A DNA stretch of 64,000 bases from Closterium sp. Naga37s-1 (Eukaryota; Streptophyta; Zygnematophyceae; Desmidiales; Closteriaceae): positions 496,001 to 560,000 of the forward strand of contig CANJKZ010000020.1 in the NCBI GenBank assembly GCA_947471745.1, in the 5' to 3' direction. Positions 54,501-64,000 of the stretch are shown piece by piece. A program made the translations under genes and the position numbers. Under the pieces are notes generated by a model. The model was given only the letters and a program-made list of their open reading frames with translations, searched no databases and was not told the origin of the DNA. Numbering within the stretch: the stretch's first letter is position 1; the number at the start of each line of letters is the position of its first letter.

Positions 54501-57500
54501 CCCAGGTAGACCCGGTCGAGCCTGTTGAGGTAGCTGTCGACTCTGGTCCTGCGAGGGGTACTGAGCCTGGGGGTGCTGAGACAAAGGGTGCTGAGCCTGG
54601 GGGTGCTGAGCCTGGGGGTGCTGCGGCTGGGGGTGCTAAGCCTGGGGGTGCTGCGGCTGGGGGTGCTGAGCCTGGGGGTGCTGCGACTGGGGGTGCTGAG
54701 CCTAGCGGAGCAGAGGCTGGGGGTTCTGAGCATGACCGTGCTGCGCCTGGTGGCGCTCCCTCTTCACAGCAGCTGCGTGAGTGGTACTCCCAGAGTTACA
54801 GCCTCCGGCGTGGGGCTACTGGAGCTGGGGGTTCTGCTGGAGTTGGGGCTGGTGGTCCTGCGGGTGCAGTGTTGCAGCCGGAGCCTCCCTCCCCTCCGCG
54901 GCTACGTGAGTGGTATGCTCGGCGCTGCAATCTTCAGAGTGGAGCTCCTGGTGTTGAGGTGCCGCCCGCTGGAGGCCCTGCTGCTGCTGGAGGTACTGGA
55001 GCTGCTGGAGGTGCTGCTGGTGCTGGTCCTGCTGGAGGTGCTACTGGTGCTGCTGGAGGTACTGGAGCTGCTGGGGCCGCTGGTCGTACTACTGGTACTG
55101 GGGCTGGTGGTGCTGCAGGGGCTGGTGCTAGAGGTGCTGGCGCTCGTCCTCCTGCGGGTGCTGGAGCCGACGGTGCGGCTGGAGCTCGTGCTGCTGGAGG
55201 TTCTGGAGCTGTCTCTGCTGGTTCTAGGGGCACTTCACGACCACAGCCGTACTTCATTCCCCTTCTTCAGCAGGTTCTTGGTCAGCCGCCTCCTCCCTGT
55301 CCTGCTCCCTCCTTAGAGTGTCCTCCGCCTGTCCAGTCGCAGTCACAGCTACCGCCTGCCTCGCCACTCCCTGGTCCTTCTCCCTACACTGGTCCGACAG
55401 GCGGTCTTACGGAGCGTCGTGAGCCTGAGTCTCGTCCTGTGTCGCCTGAGTCTCGTTCTGCGTCACCTGTTCGTGCTGCTCGCACCAGTCGTCGTGTCCC
55501 GCGTCAGCGTCCTCCTGCTGTCCCAGGCACTCACCAGATGGCGCTTCGTCCTTCCACTGCTCCACAGCGTGTCCTGCTGCCTTCTCCTCCTACGTCCTCT
55601 CTTCCTGCCCTTGCTGACCTGGAGTCTGACTCTCTTCGTGCTGCTAGTCCTACTGTCACGCGTCTCTTGGCCACTGCTGTCACTGACCCTTCCTTTGAGT
55701 CAGCTGCTGCGTCTGCCTTAGTTGCTGAGCTTGTCGACTTTGCTGCTGCCTGTCGCCTAGACTACGCTGCGAGTCTTGTTGCTGAGTCTGAGTCTGTCTG
55801 TCCTCCGTCCGTCGGGGGTGAGTGTGCTCTTGGCACGGACGTCCTTGAGGACAGGCAGGAGGAGTTTGAGTGCTTTGCCGCTGCTGTATCTCATCTCGTG
55901 TCCATGCTGATTGCACCTAAGGGAGACCCGGATGCACCAGACATCCCGACCCCGCGCTCTTACGCTGAGGCGATCGCGGGTGAGTACTCCTCTCAGTGGC
56001 AGTCAGCCATGGGCGCAGAGATGGCATCCTGGAAGTCCACTGGCACTTACGTCGACGAGGTTCCCCCTCCTGGGGCGAACATCGTCAGTGGCATGTGGAT
56101 TTTCAGGGTGAAGCGGCCGCCAGGTTCTCCGCCTGTCTTCAAGGCTCGTTACGTTGCTCGAGGCTTCAGTCAGCGAGAGGGAGTAGACTTCTTCCAGACC
56201 TTCTCCCCCACCCCGAAGATGACCACTCTTCGGGTGCTGCTGCACGTTGTCGCTCAGCGTGACTACGAGCTTCACTCTCTTGACTTCAGCACAGCTTTCT
56301 TGCAGGGCAGCCTGCACGAGGAGATCTGGCTGCGCCGCCCTCCTGGCTTCACTGGGTCGTTTCCTCCTGGTACCCAGTGGAGCCTCCGGCGGCCGGTCTA
56401 CGGTCTCCGCCAGGCGCCACGTGAGTGGCACGACACACTGAGGACTACACTTGCGGCTCTTGGGTTCGCGCCTTCTACTGCTGACCCGTCGCTGTTTCTG
56501 CGCACCGACACTTCACTGCCGCCGTTCTACATCCTCGTGTACGTCGACGACTTGGTCTTTGCCACTGCTGACACTGAGGCTCTCGCCCACGTGAAGTCGG
56601 AGCTGCAGAAGAGACACACGTGCACAGACTTCGGTGAACTGCACAGCTACCTTGGCTTGCAGATCACCCGGGACAGAGCACGCCGCACCATCACACTGAC
56701 TCAGTCACACATGGTGCAGCAGGTCCTTCAGCGCTTCGGCTTCACCTGGTCCTCGGCACAGGCCACTCCTCTGGCCACAGGTCACTCGCTCTCAGCTCCA
56801 CCTTCGGACGAGTCCGTAGAGCCGAGTGGTCCTTACCCAGAGCTAGTTGGCTGCCTCATGTACCTGATGACTTGCACTCGTCCTGACCTCACGTACCCTC
56901 TTGGTCTTCTGGCTCGCTACGTGGCTCCTGGTTGCCACCGACCTGAGCACATGGCTGCTGCTAAGAGGGTACGGCGCTACTTGTGCAGTACATTAGGCAT
57001 GGGGCTAGTGCTTGGAGGGAGGAGCTCAGTTGTTCTCACTGGGCACTCAGACGCTTCTTGGGTTGACGACCAGGCTACTCAGCGGTCGTCACAGGGTTAC
57101 ACCTTCAGCCTTGGCTCTGGTTCAGTTTCTTGGCGTTCTACTCGCTCGTCTTCAGTTCTCAGCTCCAGTTGTGAGGCTGAGATCTACGCCACAGCCATGG
57201 CTGCACAGGAGCTGCGCTGGCTCTCCTACCTGCTGACTGACTTGGGAGAGCGGCCTCGTTCTCCTCCAGTGCTGTACGTCGACAACAAGGCTGCCATTGC
57301 CTTGTGTGAGGAGCACAGACTGGAGCACAGAACGAAGCACATCGCTCTGCGTTACTTCCTGGCTCGAGAGTTGCAGCAGCGTGGTCAGCTTCGTCTGCGT
57401 TACGTGGCCACTCAGGCCAACAGAGCTGATATATTCACCAAGGCACTTCAGTCTGGTGATCATCAGCGTTTCTGCACTATGCTAGGGCTTGTGCCCACCT

Positions 57501-57517
57501 TCCCTCACTTGCTGTAG
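51537..57517 (+). pseudogene. Cop-10 gag-pol, one amber and one 1-bp deletion from intact
   Basis: ATG at 51537 (MASPTVLTFDAEGRPIKFDVW). Gag has the core, a Gly-rich tract and a zinc motif (C-X13-C-X3-H-X4-C near 52650-52715). TAG at 52776-52778 replaces the Trp that Cop-7 has at the same place (ELPRWADL). The frame then continues through protease (LDSGASRCFF), the zinc region and the integrase (LDVWGPARV, HSDRGGEF, QQNGVAERR). At about 54106 one base is missing in FAVRYAAHQ, and reading continues in the frame 54089-57517: integrase end, GAEPGGA and GAAGGTGA linker repeats, RT (YVDDLVFAT), RNase H (GHSDASWVDD, SSSCEAEIYA, YVDNKAAIAL), with a stop at 57515-57517. The rest is fully conserved. 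Confidence 0.93.
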
Positions 57518-57765
57518 GCTTTGCCTGTACTGTGATCTCTATATATATATATATATGTATATATATATACCTGCATGCTTGCTTTGCTAGATCAAGAGCA
57601 CTGTGTTGTTTGTGCTGCATATATGCCTCTGCATGTGAACTGGCCTTGTGGCCCTTTGCTTGCGCTCAGAGTGTGTGGTGACGTTGAGATCCACCCTGAG
57701 CTTGCGTTGTCTTTCTTGACTGGTCTTGTGACCCCTTGCTCTCCCCCACTTAGCCTATGGGGGTG

Positions 57766-57891
57766 TGTCAAACATTATATATGTTACTGCTGTGTAGGCT
57801 ACAGTGGGTTAGCCTTTAGGGGGTACAATACTCTAGGGTTTCCTACTTGTACTCCCAATGTTCCTAGTTCAATCACTTCTTGTTTCTAACA
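57766..57891 (+). repeat. 3' LTR of Cop-10 (126 bp)
   Basis: It differs from the 5' LTR at two positions. It is preceded by the CCCCCA...TGGGGG hairpin (57743-57763). Confidence 0.95.
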
Positions 57892-59037
57892 TTTCCCTGC
57901 TTCTGAGACTCCCTCCCTTGCTCTGCTCCGCGGCGTCTCTACTCCTCTGGGCATTCGCTCTTGCGATGGCCTAGCCTATTGCAAGCAAAGCAGCGCCCCT
58001 TGAATGTCGCAGCAGCTGCAATCGCCGCAACGGCGTGTACGGTGGCGTGCTCGGTCGGCCCCCGAGGGCGATGTCCGTTGTAGGACCCCGGTCTCGGACG
58101 GCGCAAAATGTCGATTTTCTCGGCGAGCGCGAGGATCTCGTTGAAATTTGATAGCCCGCGAAGCATGATTTCCTGTGAGATGTCCGGCTTCAGCCCTTCG
58201 ACGTAACGGTCCACCCGCTCCGCTTCGTGCATGTAGCCGACTTGCTCGCATAGTGCGAGAAAACCGCTTGTATAGTCTTGGACCGACCCAAGTTGTCGCC
58301 AAGTACGCACTCTCTGACGCGCCGAAATAGAAGCCGCGATCGGCTCGAAACGCACCTGAAGCCTTGCGCACCACGCATCCCACATGCTGTACTGGGCGGT
58401 TTCGCAGAACGAACTCCAGGTGACAGCTGGACCCGTGGGCCCTTCCTCTTGCGACGGTAGCTCGTAGGCGCGTGGCGACGTCACGATGACTCGCCACCAG
58501 TCCATGGCGGGGCCCCATAGCAGCGAGACGGCGTATCGTGCCTTCGCTACGTCCGACTCGACGTAATTCGTGTCGAAGAAGACGTTCATCGTGAAGACCC
58601 ACGATTGAACCGTCGGACCTCATCGTTGGCTAGGATCGAAGCAGGGTGGGCGCTGAGGTTTGAGCGGCATCGGTGCGATGATGTCGTTGTTGCCGATCGT
58701 GGCGGCGGGCTTCGCGAGGCCCACTCGTGCCTGGTGCAGCCCTATTGCTCTCCATGACGGGCATTGATTGGGCGGCGCCATCACTGGCTGCGCCTGAGCG
58801 CTGTCCCACGCTGTCATGATGTGACGGTGTGCCGGATGAGATGATAATCATCTCATTCGATTGCTCAGGTGCATTGGCAGGTGCTTGTGTTGGTGCAGGT
58901 GCATTCACCGTTGACTGTTGGCGGGCGGAGTCACGTTTTGCCGTGAGTGTCGCGATTTCAAGCTGCGAATCTTCGAGTCGGCGTACGAGCCGGTCGAGCT
59001 GTTCCTGCGTCAATGTCGCGAGATTGAATTCGGCCAT
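57892..59037 (-). pseudogene. Gyp-1 gag with zinc knuckle, frameshifted
   Basis: On the minus strand ATG at 59037 begins MAEFNLATLTQEQLDRLVRR, a short coiled-coil-like start. After a 1-bp shift near 58620 it continues with VFFDTNYVESDVAKARYAVS and the Gypsy gag core (SLLWGPAMDWWR, AWCARLQVRFEP, YVEGLKPDISQEIMLRGL). It ends with a canonical knuckle, CFACNRLGHRKSEC (C-X2-C-X4-H-X4-C). A TAG follows CPEE, and Cop-10 then interrupts the element. Gag would form the Gypsy particle and bind its RNA. Confidence 0.85.
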
Positions 59038-59221
59038 GGCGGGGGTGTCGGGCAAGCTCAGCGAGAGCCTCGGTCGTGGCCGTGCGTGCTTTCGAGAGAG
59101 CACTTCGAGCGGCGGTGCCTTGAACGCTGAGAGACGTCTTACCCCCCCCAAAAACTGAGATAGTGGGGAAGCGAAGGTGTGGGTGCGGTCCGAGAAGAGA
59201 TCGTAGGCTCTGAATACCAAG

Positions 59222-59590
59222 TGTTACGAGTGCACTATCGAAGCAAAACAGTACATTGAGCGAAGGCATGAGCGAAGAATATATAGCAAAGTCAAGTGGT
59301 AACGGTAATGTGTGAAAATGGGGTGCGCTACGGGCCTAGCGCCGAGGCTGGGAATTGTCGAGGCGGAGGTCCGGAGCGCGGGTTACCAACCGAACCGTGA
59401 GGTTGGGTCGCGTCGTGAACAGTGGCGGGAACAATGGTCGAGGCGAGTGTCGCGAGTGGTAACGGTGCACTGTTGAGATTTGTTGGCGGGAACAGTGGTG
59501 TACGCGCTGAGCAGGGACGCAAAGTAAGGAAAAGGAATTTTCCTTGCACTCACATTTGCACTAGTTTTACTCCTTAGTGCAATCTTCACT
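59222..59590 (-). repeat. 5' LTR of Gyp-1, outer edge uncertain
   Basis: On the minus strand the LTR end reads GCACTCGTAACA (59222 edge), followed after two bases by TGGTATTCAGAGCC (59219-59206), an initiator-Met-type primer site. The LTR start cannot be fixed because no 3' partner is present; 59590 is a guess. Confidence 0.55.
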
Positions 59591-60192
59591 AACTAGTTCA
59601 ATTGCACACTTACACCATGAAAGTAACTAAAATCTGCTATTTGTGCACACTGGATGTTTGTCACGTTGTCTAATCTGCGCTGACGATGGGAGCGCGTGTG
59701 TTGTCGGAGTTGCTTGCAGCATAATGTGAAGGTTCCATTTTGGAAAGATTCCTCCAACTCGAGTCGCGCATTTAGTAACAACCGACCAAGCACTGCCTGT
59801 ACGGGTGTTACTGCCCAGTAAGTGCCGTGCCGCGGCTGAAGTCGGAGTTTGCGAACCAATCGTTGAAGCGAGAGATTTGCGCGAGATCATTCGGAAGTCG
59901 CAACCAATCCGTCATCCTTGTCAAGCCCCGACCTTGCTGACCCCTGTAAGATGCCATTCTTCGCAACGCAGCATGTTACCCTTATGCCACAAAGAAACAA
60001 CATTGTCTTCCCTTCCCCACATGCCGCCAAAAGCACGAACCGCGGAATTCCAAAATCTGAAGCATAAATTGCTCCACTGCATTGCATTGAATCACAACCC
60101 AATTTCTCACGTCTTCAGCAGCTACTAGGATTCCCGATTTCTCTTACCTAGTTCAATATCAAGTTGTTATTACAGCCTTCGCCAGCCACACC
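59591..60192. other. Intergenic sequence upstream of the PstS-like gene
   Basis: About 600 bp of moderate GC. I see no retroelement motif or reliable ORF. It probably holds the outer Gyp-1 LTR and the promoter and 5' UTR of the gene at 60193. No clear TATA box is seen at the expected distance. Confidence 0.45.
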
Positions 60193-61349
60193 ATGGCCCA
60201 CACCTACTATAAAACGCTCGCAGTAGCTTTTCTGATTGCATCTTTCGCTTCACAGTCGCTCGCCGGGTTCATGGGCGGAGCGTCGACCTTCGCACCTGTA
60301 AGTTTCCGCACACCAGCATTTTTTTTCTCTCCCACCATCGCCATGATTTCCAGCACGGTGAATCCACAACGTCGTCTGAAAGCATCAAGTAAAACGTCTC
60401 CGTCGTGATGCATGCCACATTCCAGGCTGGCGGGGCGATCATCAAGGCATGGAACGCGGCCAAGCCGGGAATCTCCCAGGACGTTGTTGCATACGACTCT
60501 GTGGGATCAGGCGCCGGAATCACCGGCTTCAACGGCGGAACCTACCTCATTGCCGTCTCCGATGATCCCATGACCGCCGCGCAAGAGGGCGGCGTCGTCG
60601 CTAGCGGGAAGATCACCGTGCCGCTCTGCGTCTCCACCTTCAGCTTCTTCGTCAACGGAAAGCCCGGAATCGTGCTCACGGCCACGCAGACGTTCCAGAT
60701 TTACAGCGGCGCCATCTCCGCCTGGTCGGCCGTTCCCGGCGCGGTCGGCAAGGTCGCGGGCACCATTACTCCCGTGGGGCGCAGCGACAAGTCCGGCAGC
60801 ACCGCCATTGTCAAGACCATGTGGTCTAAGGCTGTGTCCGGGTACAGCGGCGGCACGGACGGCACGGCCATGGCTTACGCCGGCGTCACCAAGGTGGAGG
60901 GCACGAGCGCCGTGTGCGCCGCGGTGCTGAAAACCAGGGGCGCGATTGGCTACGCTTTCACCGGCGGCTGCAGCGTCGTGCCTTTCAACGCCAGGAAGCC
61001 CAACAACCCGAAGCGCGTGATCGCCGCGCTCAAGAACGCCGCCGGCGTCGCCGTCGCGCCGCCGTCGTGGGTCCCCGGCGCGGCGCTCGTGGGCGCGCCT
61101 CCCGCAGCCGACGGGTCCTGGAGCAACGTGGATTTCATCTGGAAGGGCGGAGCGAAGACCCCTGCGATGGTGTCCATGGAATACGGGTTCATCCGCAAGT
61201 CGCTGACTGGCGTGACTGGCGGGAAGATCGCCAAGGCGTTCATGCAGTTCATGATCGGGAAGCTGGCCAAGGGTGGGTATGGGTTCAATGCGGTGCCTGC
61301 GGGTTGGAGGAACCCGTCCATTGCCATGGTGAACGCCATTGCTGCGTAG
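60193..61349 (+). CDS. PstS-like secreted phosphate-binding protein, two exons
   Basis: Exon 1 is 60193-60297, the intron 60298-60425 (GTAAGT...CCAG, phase 0), and exon 2 60426-61349, giving 342 residues. ATG at 60193 opens a typical signal peptide (residues about 1-24, hydrophobic AVAFLIASFASQSLAG). Motifs match the bacterial PstS family of periplasmic phosphate-binding proteins: GASTFAP (29-35), YDSVGSGAGITGF (58-70), VSDDPMT (79-85) and GRSDKSGSTA (153-162). These contain the Thr-Phe, Ser, Asp and Arg-X-Asp-X-Ser-Gly positions that bind phosphate in that family. The length fits the family. The intron splits the protein right after the first ligand loop. It is likely secreted or cell-surface. 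No transporter partner is nearby, so a role in phosphate capture is inference. It may derive from ancient transfer from bacteria. Confidence 0.85.
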
Positions 61350-61897
61350 AGTCTTCGGAAGACTGTAGTAAGCAACACATGAAGTGAGCAACACGGGGAG
61401 CCAATGTGTTATGACAACACGGGAGGTTGAGAAGATTGTAGAGAAGTTGATGCTGACGACTTTGCAGGGAAAGGGGGAGGGAGTCAGGCCCCCAGGGGGG
61501 GCAGCTGCATGGAGTGGAGAGGTTGGTTGGTGGTGTCAGCTTAGTCATGGGATGCTAGTTGATCTCTGAGAGGGAGGAGAGAAGGGAGAAATCTGTGTCA
61601 ACGTGCAATTATTAATGGTAATGGATGGAACAAAATGCACTGTTTCAAATAGGCAAGAGAGATGCGGGTGGCAGTAGTGTTCATGATGTGCTGTGATCCA
61701 AAGCATTCATTTCTGACTCTTTTGCTTGTTAAGCCCTGGGCAGGATGGTATGTTTATAACTACTTGGCAGCCTCTACCCTTTCCCCTACACTTGTCAGAC
61801 CTTCCCCTGTGCTGCCCTCCTCGTTTCCTCCTCTTCTCCTCCCCTATCCACCATCCCATCACCGCCACTCCTTGGCCTAGGGTATATGTAAAAATAC
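61350..61897. other. Downstream region of the PstS-like gene
   Basis: It probably includes the 3' UTR. There is no recognisable coding frame or repeat; pyrimidine-rich stretches occur at about 61770-61870. Confidence 0.45.
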
Positions 61898-62404
61898 AGG
61901 AAAAAAAAGGGGGGTGTCTTCTCATAGGAAAAAGCTACATAATACCCGGGTGCTTACATATGGCATATTTTAGTGTTAGCGTTTTTACAATTAGACAATG
62001 TGGGTGTTTTGATGGTCGTTTTAACATCATTGTCTGAGGCGCGGATGTGAGTTTCGGCCGCGAACTTCATCACCCCCACGAAAATGCCATGTGGCACCTC
62101 TCTGGCCACTTGCAGCAGAAGATTCACCAGCACGTGGCGACAGCGAAATAGTGGGAGGGGGGTAATCTCGACAGATTGTAAGTGAAAGTACTGCGAAATT
62201 TCATCGAGGGAGAAATTCTCGCGATATTCTTCCATATTGCAGCTACTCGTTAACGGCTATAATAATGAATCCGTAAGAAAAGGGGGGTGTTATAGAAAAT
62301 CACCCAAAAAGGGGGGTATAGTAGAAACGAGGTCGCCCGCCCATAGCACCCACCCCGCACAAGCTACCCGGGGGTGTACTATCATGGGGGGGTGTTTTGT
62401 CCGG
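61898..62404. mobile_element. MITE-like element with G-rich ends (candidate)
   Basis: It begins near an A run followed by GGGGGGTGTCTTC and ends near ATGGGGGGGTGTTTTGTCC, with no coding capacity. Its right part matches the pattern of the pogo-like element's right end: aaaaaggggggt-atagtagaaacgagg against aaaaaggggggt-ctaatacgaaagtgg, then acccgggggt in both, then a second G run. I could not identify a target duplication. Confidence 0.4.
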
Positions 62405-62435
62405 GAGAAAGCGGTACTAGTCCCTTGCACTCAGA

Positions 62436-62640
62436 CAGCGCAAGATCCAAGCTAGGGCAGTACAGTGCGTCTATTTTTTGGGAAAATACCCTCCTTTCAC
62501 CTACTGTCCCCTGCCCTAGGACAGTGCATGACCCATGCTAGAGCAGTGCAGTGCGTCTAGTCTAGAGGCGCCAAAAAAACCCCTCCTTTGGCCTACTACC
62601 CCTTCACACTAGGACAGTGCACGACCCTTGCTAGCGCAGT
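62436..62640 (+). repeat. Diverged longer repeat units flanking the satellite
   Basis: Three related segments start at 62436, 62522 and 62615 (spacing 86 and 93 bp). Each has a core of the type cagtgcatgacccatgctag followed by gcagtgcagtgcgtct and a pyrimidine/A-rich spacer. The core is the 22-bp satellite unit in older form. Confidence 0.75.
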
Positions 62641-64000
62641 GCAGTGCATGACATGTGCTAGTGCAGCGCATGACATGTGCTAGTGCAGTGCATGACATGT
62701 GCTAGTGCAGCGCATGACATGTGCTAGTGCAGTGCATGACATGTGCTAGTGCAGTGCATGACATGTGCTAGTGCAGTGCATGACATGTGCTAGTGCAGTG
62801 CATGACATGTGCTAGTGCAGTGCATGACATGTGCTAGTGCAGTGCATGACATGTGCTAGTGCAGCGCATGACATGTGCTAGTGCAGTGCATGACATGTGC
62901 TAGTGCAGTGCATGACATGTGCTAGTGCAGTGCATGACATGTGCTAGTGCAGTGCATGACATGTGCTAGTGCAGTGCATGACATGTGCTAGTGCAGTGCA
63001 TGACATGTGCTAGTGCAGTGCATGACATGTGCTAGTGCAGTGCATGACATGTGCTAGTGCAGTGCATGACATGTGCTAGTGCAGTGCATGACATGTGCTA
63101 GTGCAGTGCATGACATGTGCTAGTGCAGTGCATGACATGTGCTAGTGCAGTGCATGACATGTGCTAGTGCAGTGCATGACATGTGCTAGTGCAGTGCATG
63201 ACATGTGCTAGTGCAGTGCATGACATGTGCTAGTGCAGTGCATGACATGTGCTAGTGCAGTGCATGACATGTGCTAGTGCAGTGCATGACATGTGCTAGT
63301 GCAGTGCATGACATGTGCTAGTGCAGTGCATGACATGTGCTAGTGCAGTGCATGACATGTGCTAGTGCAGTGCATGACATGTGCTAGTGCAGTGCATGAC
63401 ATGTGCTAGTGCAGTGCATGACATGTGCTAGTGCAGTGCATGACATGTGCTAGTGCAGTGCATGACATGTGCTAGTGCAGTGCATGACATGTGCTAGTGC
63501 AGTGCATGACATGTGCTAGTGCAGTGCATGACATGTGCTAGTGCAGTGCATGACATGTGCTAGTGCAGTGCATGACATGTGCTAGTGCAGTGCATGACAT
63601 GTGCTAGTGCAGTGCATGACATGTGCTAGTGCAGTGCATGACATGTGCTAGTGCAGTGCATGACATGTGCTAGTGCAGTGCATGACATGTGCTAGTGCAG
63701 TGCATGACATGTGCTAGTGCAGTGCATGACATGTGCTAGTGCAGTGCATGACATGTGCTAGTGCAGTGCATGACATGTGCTAGTGCAGTGCATGACATGT
63801 GCTAGTGCAGTGCATGACATGTGCTAGTGCAGTGCATGACATGTGCTAGTGCAGTGCATGACATGTGCTAGTGCAGTGCATGACATGTGCTAGTGCAGTG
63901 CATGACATGTGCTAGTGCAGTGCATGACATGTGCTAGTGCAGTGCATGACATGTGCTAGTGCAGTGCATGACATGTGCTAGTGCAGTGCATGACATGTGC
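62641..64000 (+). repeat. 22-bp tandem satellite, continues beyond the window
   Basis: The unit is tgacatgtgctagtgcag plus tgca (22 bp), repeated about 61 times with almost no variation. A few early copies have gcagcgca instead of gcagtgca (about 62663-62873). No ORF is supported. Confidence 0.98.

Larger units (their letters stand above)
50724..57891 (+). mobile_element. Cop-10: recent Copia element inserted in Gyp-1
   Basis: The 126-bp LTRs (50724-50849, 57766-57891) differ at two bases. The flanks tttct (50719-50723) and tttcc (57892-57896) fit a 5-bp duplication with one later change. On both sides lies minus-strand Gypsy sequence between gag and protease. Gag-pol is open except for one amber codon and one 1-bp deletion, so the element is young but disabled. 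Confidence 0.93.
47770..59590 (-). mobile_element. Gyp-1: Ty3/Gypsy element, truncated, split by Cop-10
   Basis: On the minus strand the order is LTR, primer site, gag, (Cop-10), protease, RT, RNase H, integrase, which is Ty3/Gypsy order. The 3' end and 3' LTR are missing at 47770. Several frameshifts and stops, plus an internal integrase deletion, make it inactive. The right limit of the LTR is approximate. Confidence 0.85.

Noticed and set aside
60507-61394. Minus-strand 295-codon frame opposite the PstS-like gene
   Set aside because: It is Arg/His-rich shadow coding antisense to a well-supported exon.
62641-64000. CRISPR array
   Set aside because: The 22-bp units are contiguous with no unique spacers, so this is a satellite, and the genome is eukaryotic.

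Overview
This 64 kb window is eukaryotic nuclear DNA, GC-rich and almost entirely transposable elements. The evidence is LTR retrotransposons with 5-bp target duplications, GT-AG introns in the only two non-retroelement genes, and initiator-Met-type primer sites. The family mix fits a green-lineage genome, perhaps a streptophyte alga, but nothing here proves the species. No rRNA, tRNA, CRISPR or bacterial operon was seen.

Layout (element names are mine). Cop-1 (to 1713) is the 3' end of a Copia element cut by the window edge. Cop-2 (1721-8393) is a different Copia family with 421-bp LTRs. Cop-3 (8394-9511) is a decayed 3' Copia fragment. An inverted integrase fragment (9765-10606) meets a 49-A tract and then Cop-4 (10656-15323), a 5'-truncated Copia with an open pol frame. 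Cop-5 (15324-18889, minus strand) is the 5' part of another Copia.

Cop-6 (18912-35193, target duplication tgatc) is an old Copia of another lineage. It was split first by a pogo-like DDE transposon (21106-23961) and then by Cop-7 (26803-34096, target duplication agtgt). Cop-7 is young and intact, with a 1999-codon gag-pol frame and LTRs that differ at one base. Cop-8 (35329-47769) is a broken Copia whose leader carries Cop-9 (35911-42660, target duplication cgcgc, identical LTRs). Cop-9 lacks most of gag. A minus-strand Ty3/Gypsy element, Gyp-1 (47770 to about 59590), is split by Cop-10 (50724-57891).

The right end is different. A two-exon gene for a secreted PstS-like phosphate-binding protein (60193-61349) is the only recognisable host-type gene. 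It is followed by a MITE-like G-rich repeat and then a 22-bp satellite that runs off the window (62641-64000), preceded by what look like its longer ancestral repeat units.

Cop-1, 3, 4, 5, 7, 8, 9 and 10 form one clade: LTRs of only 126-141 bp, a gag with an unusual C-X13-C-X3/4-H-X4-C motif, gag-PR-IN-RT-RNase H in one frame, and a rapidly changing repetitive linker between integrase and RT. The most interesting signals are that zinc motif, a covarying hairpin just after the primer site, a 35-nt LTR/leader inverted repeat in Cop-2, and the recent movement of the defective Cop-9.
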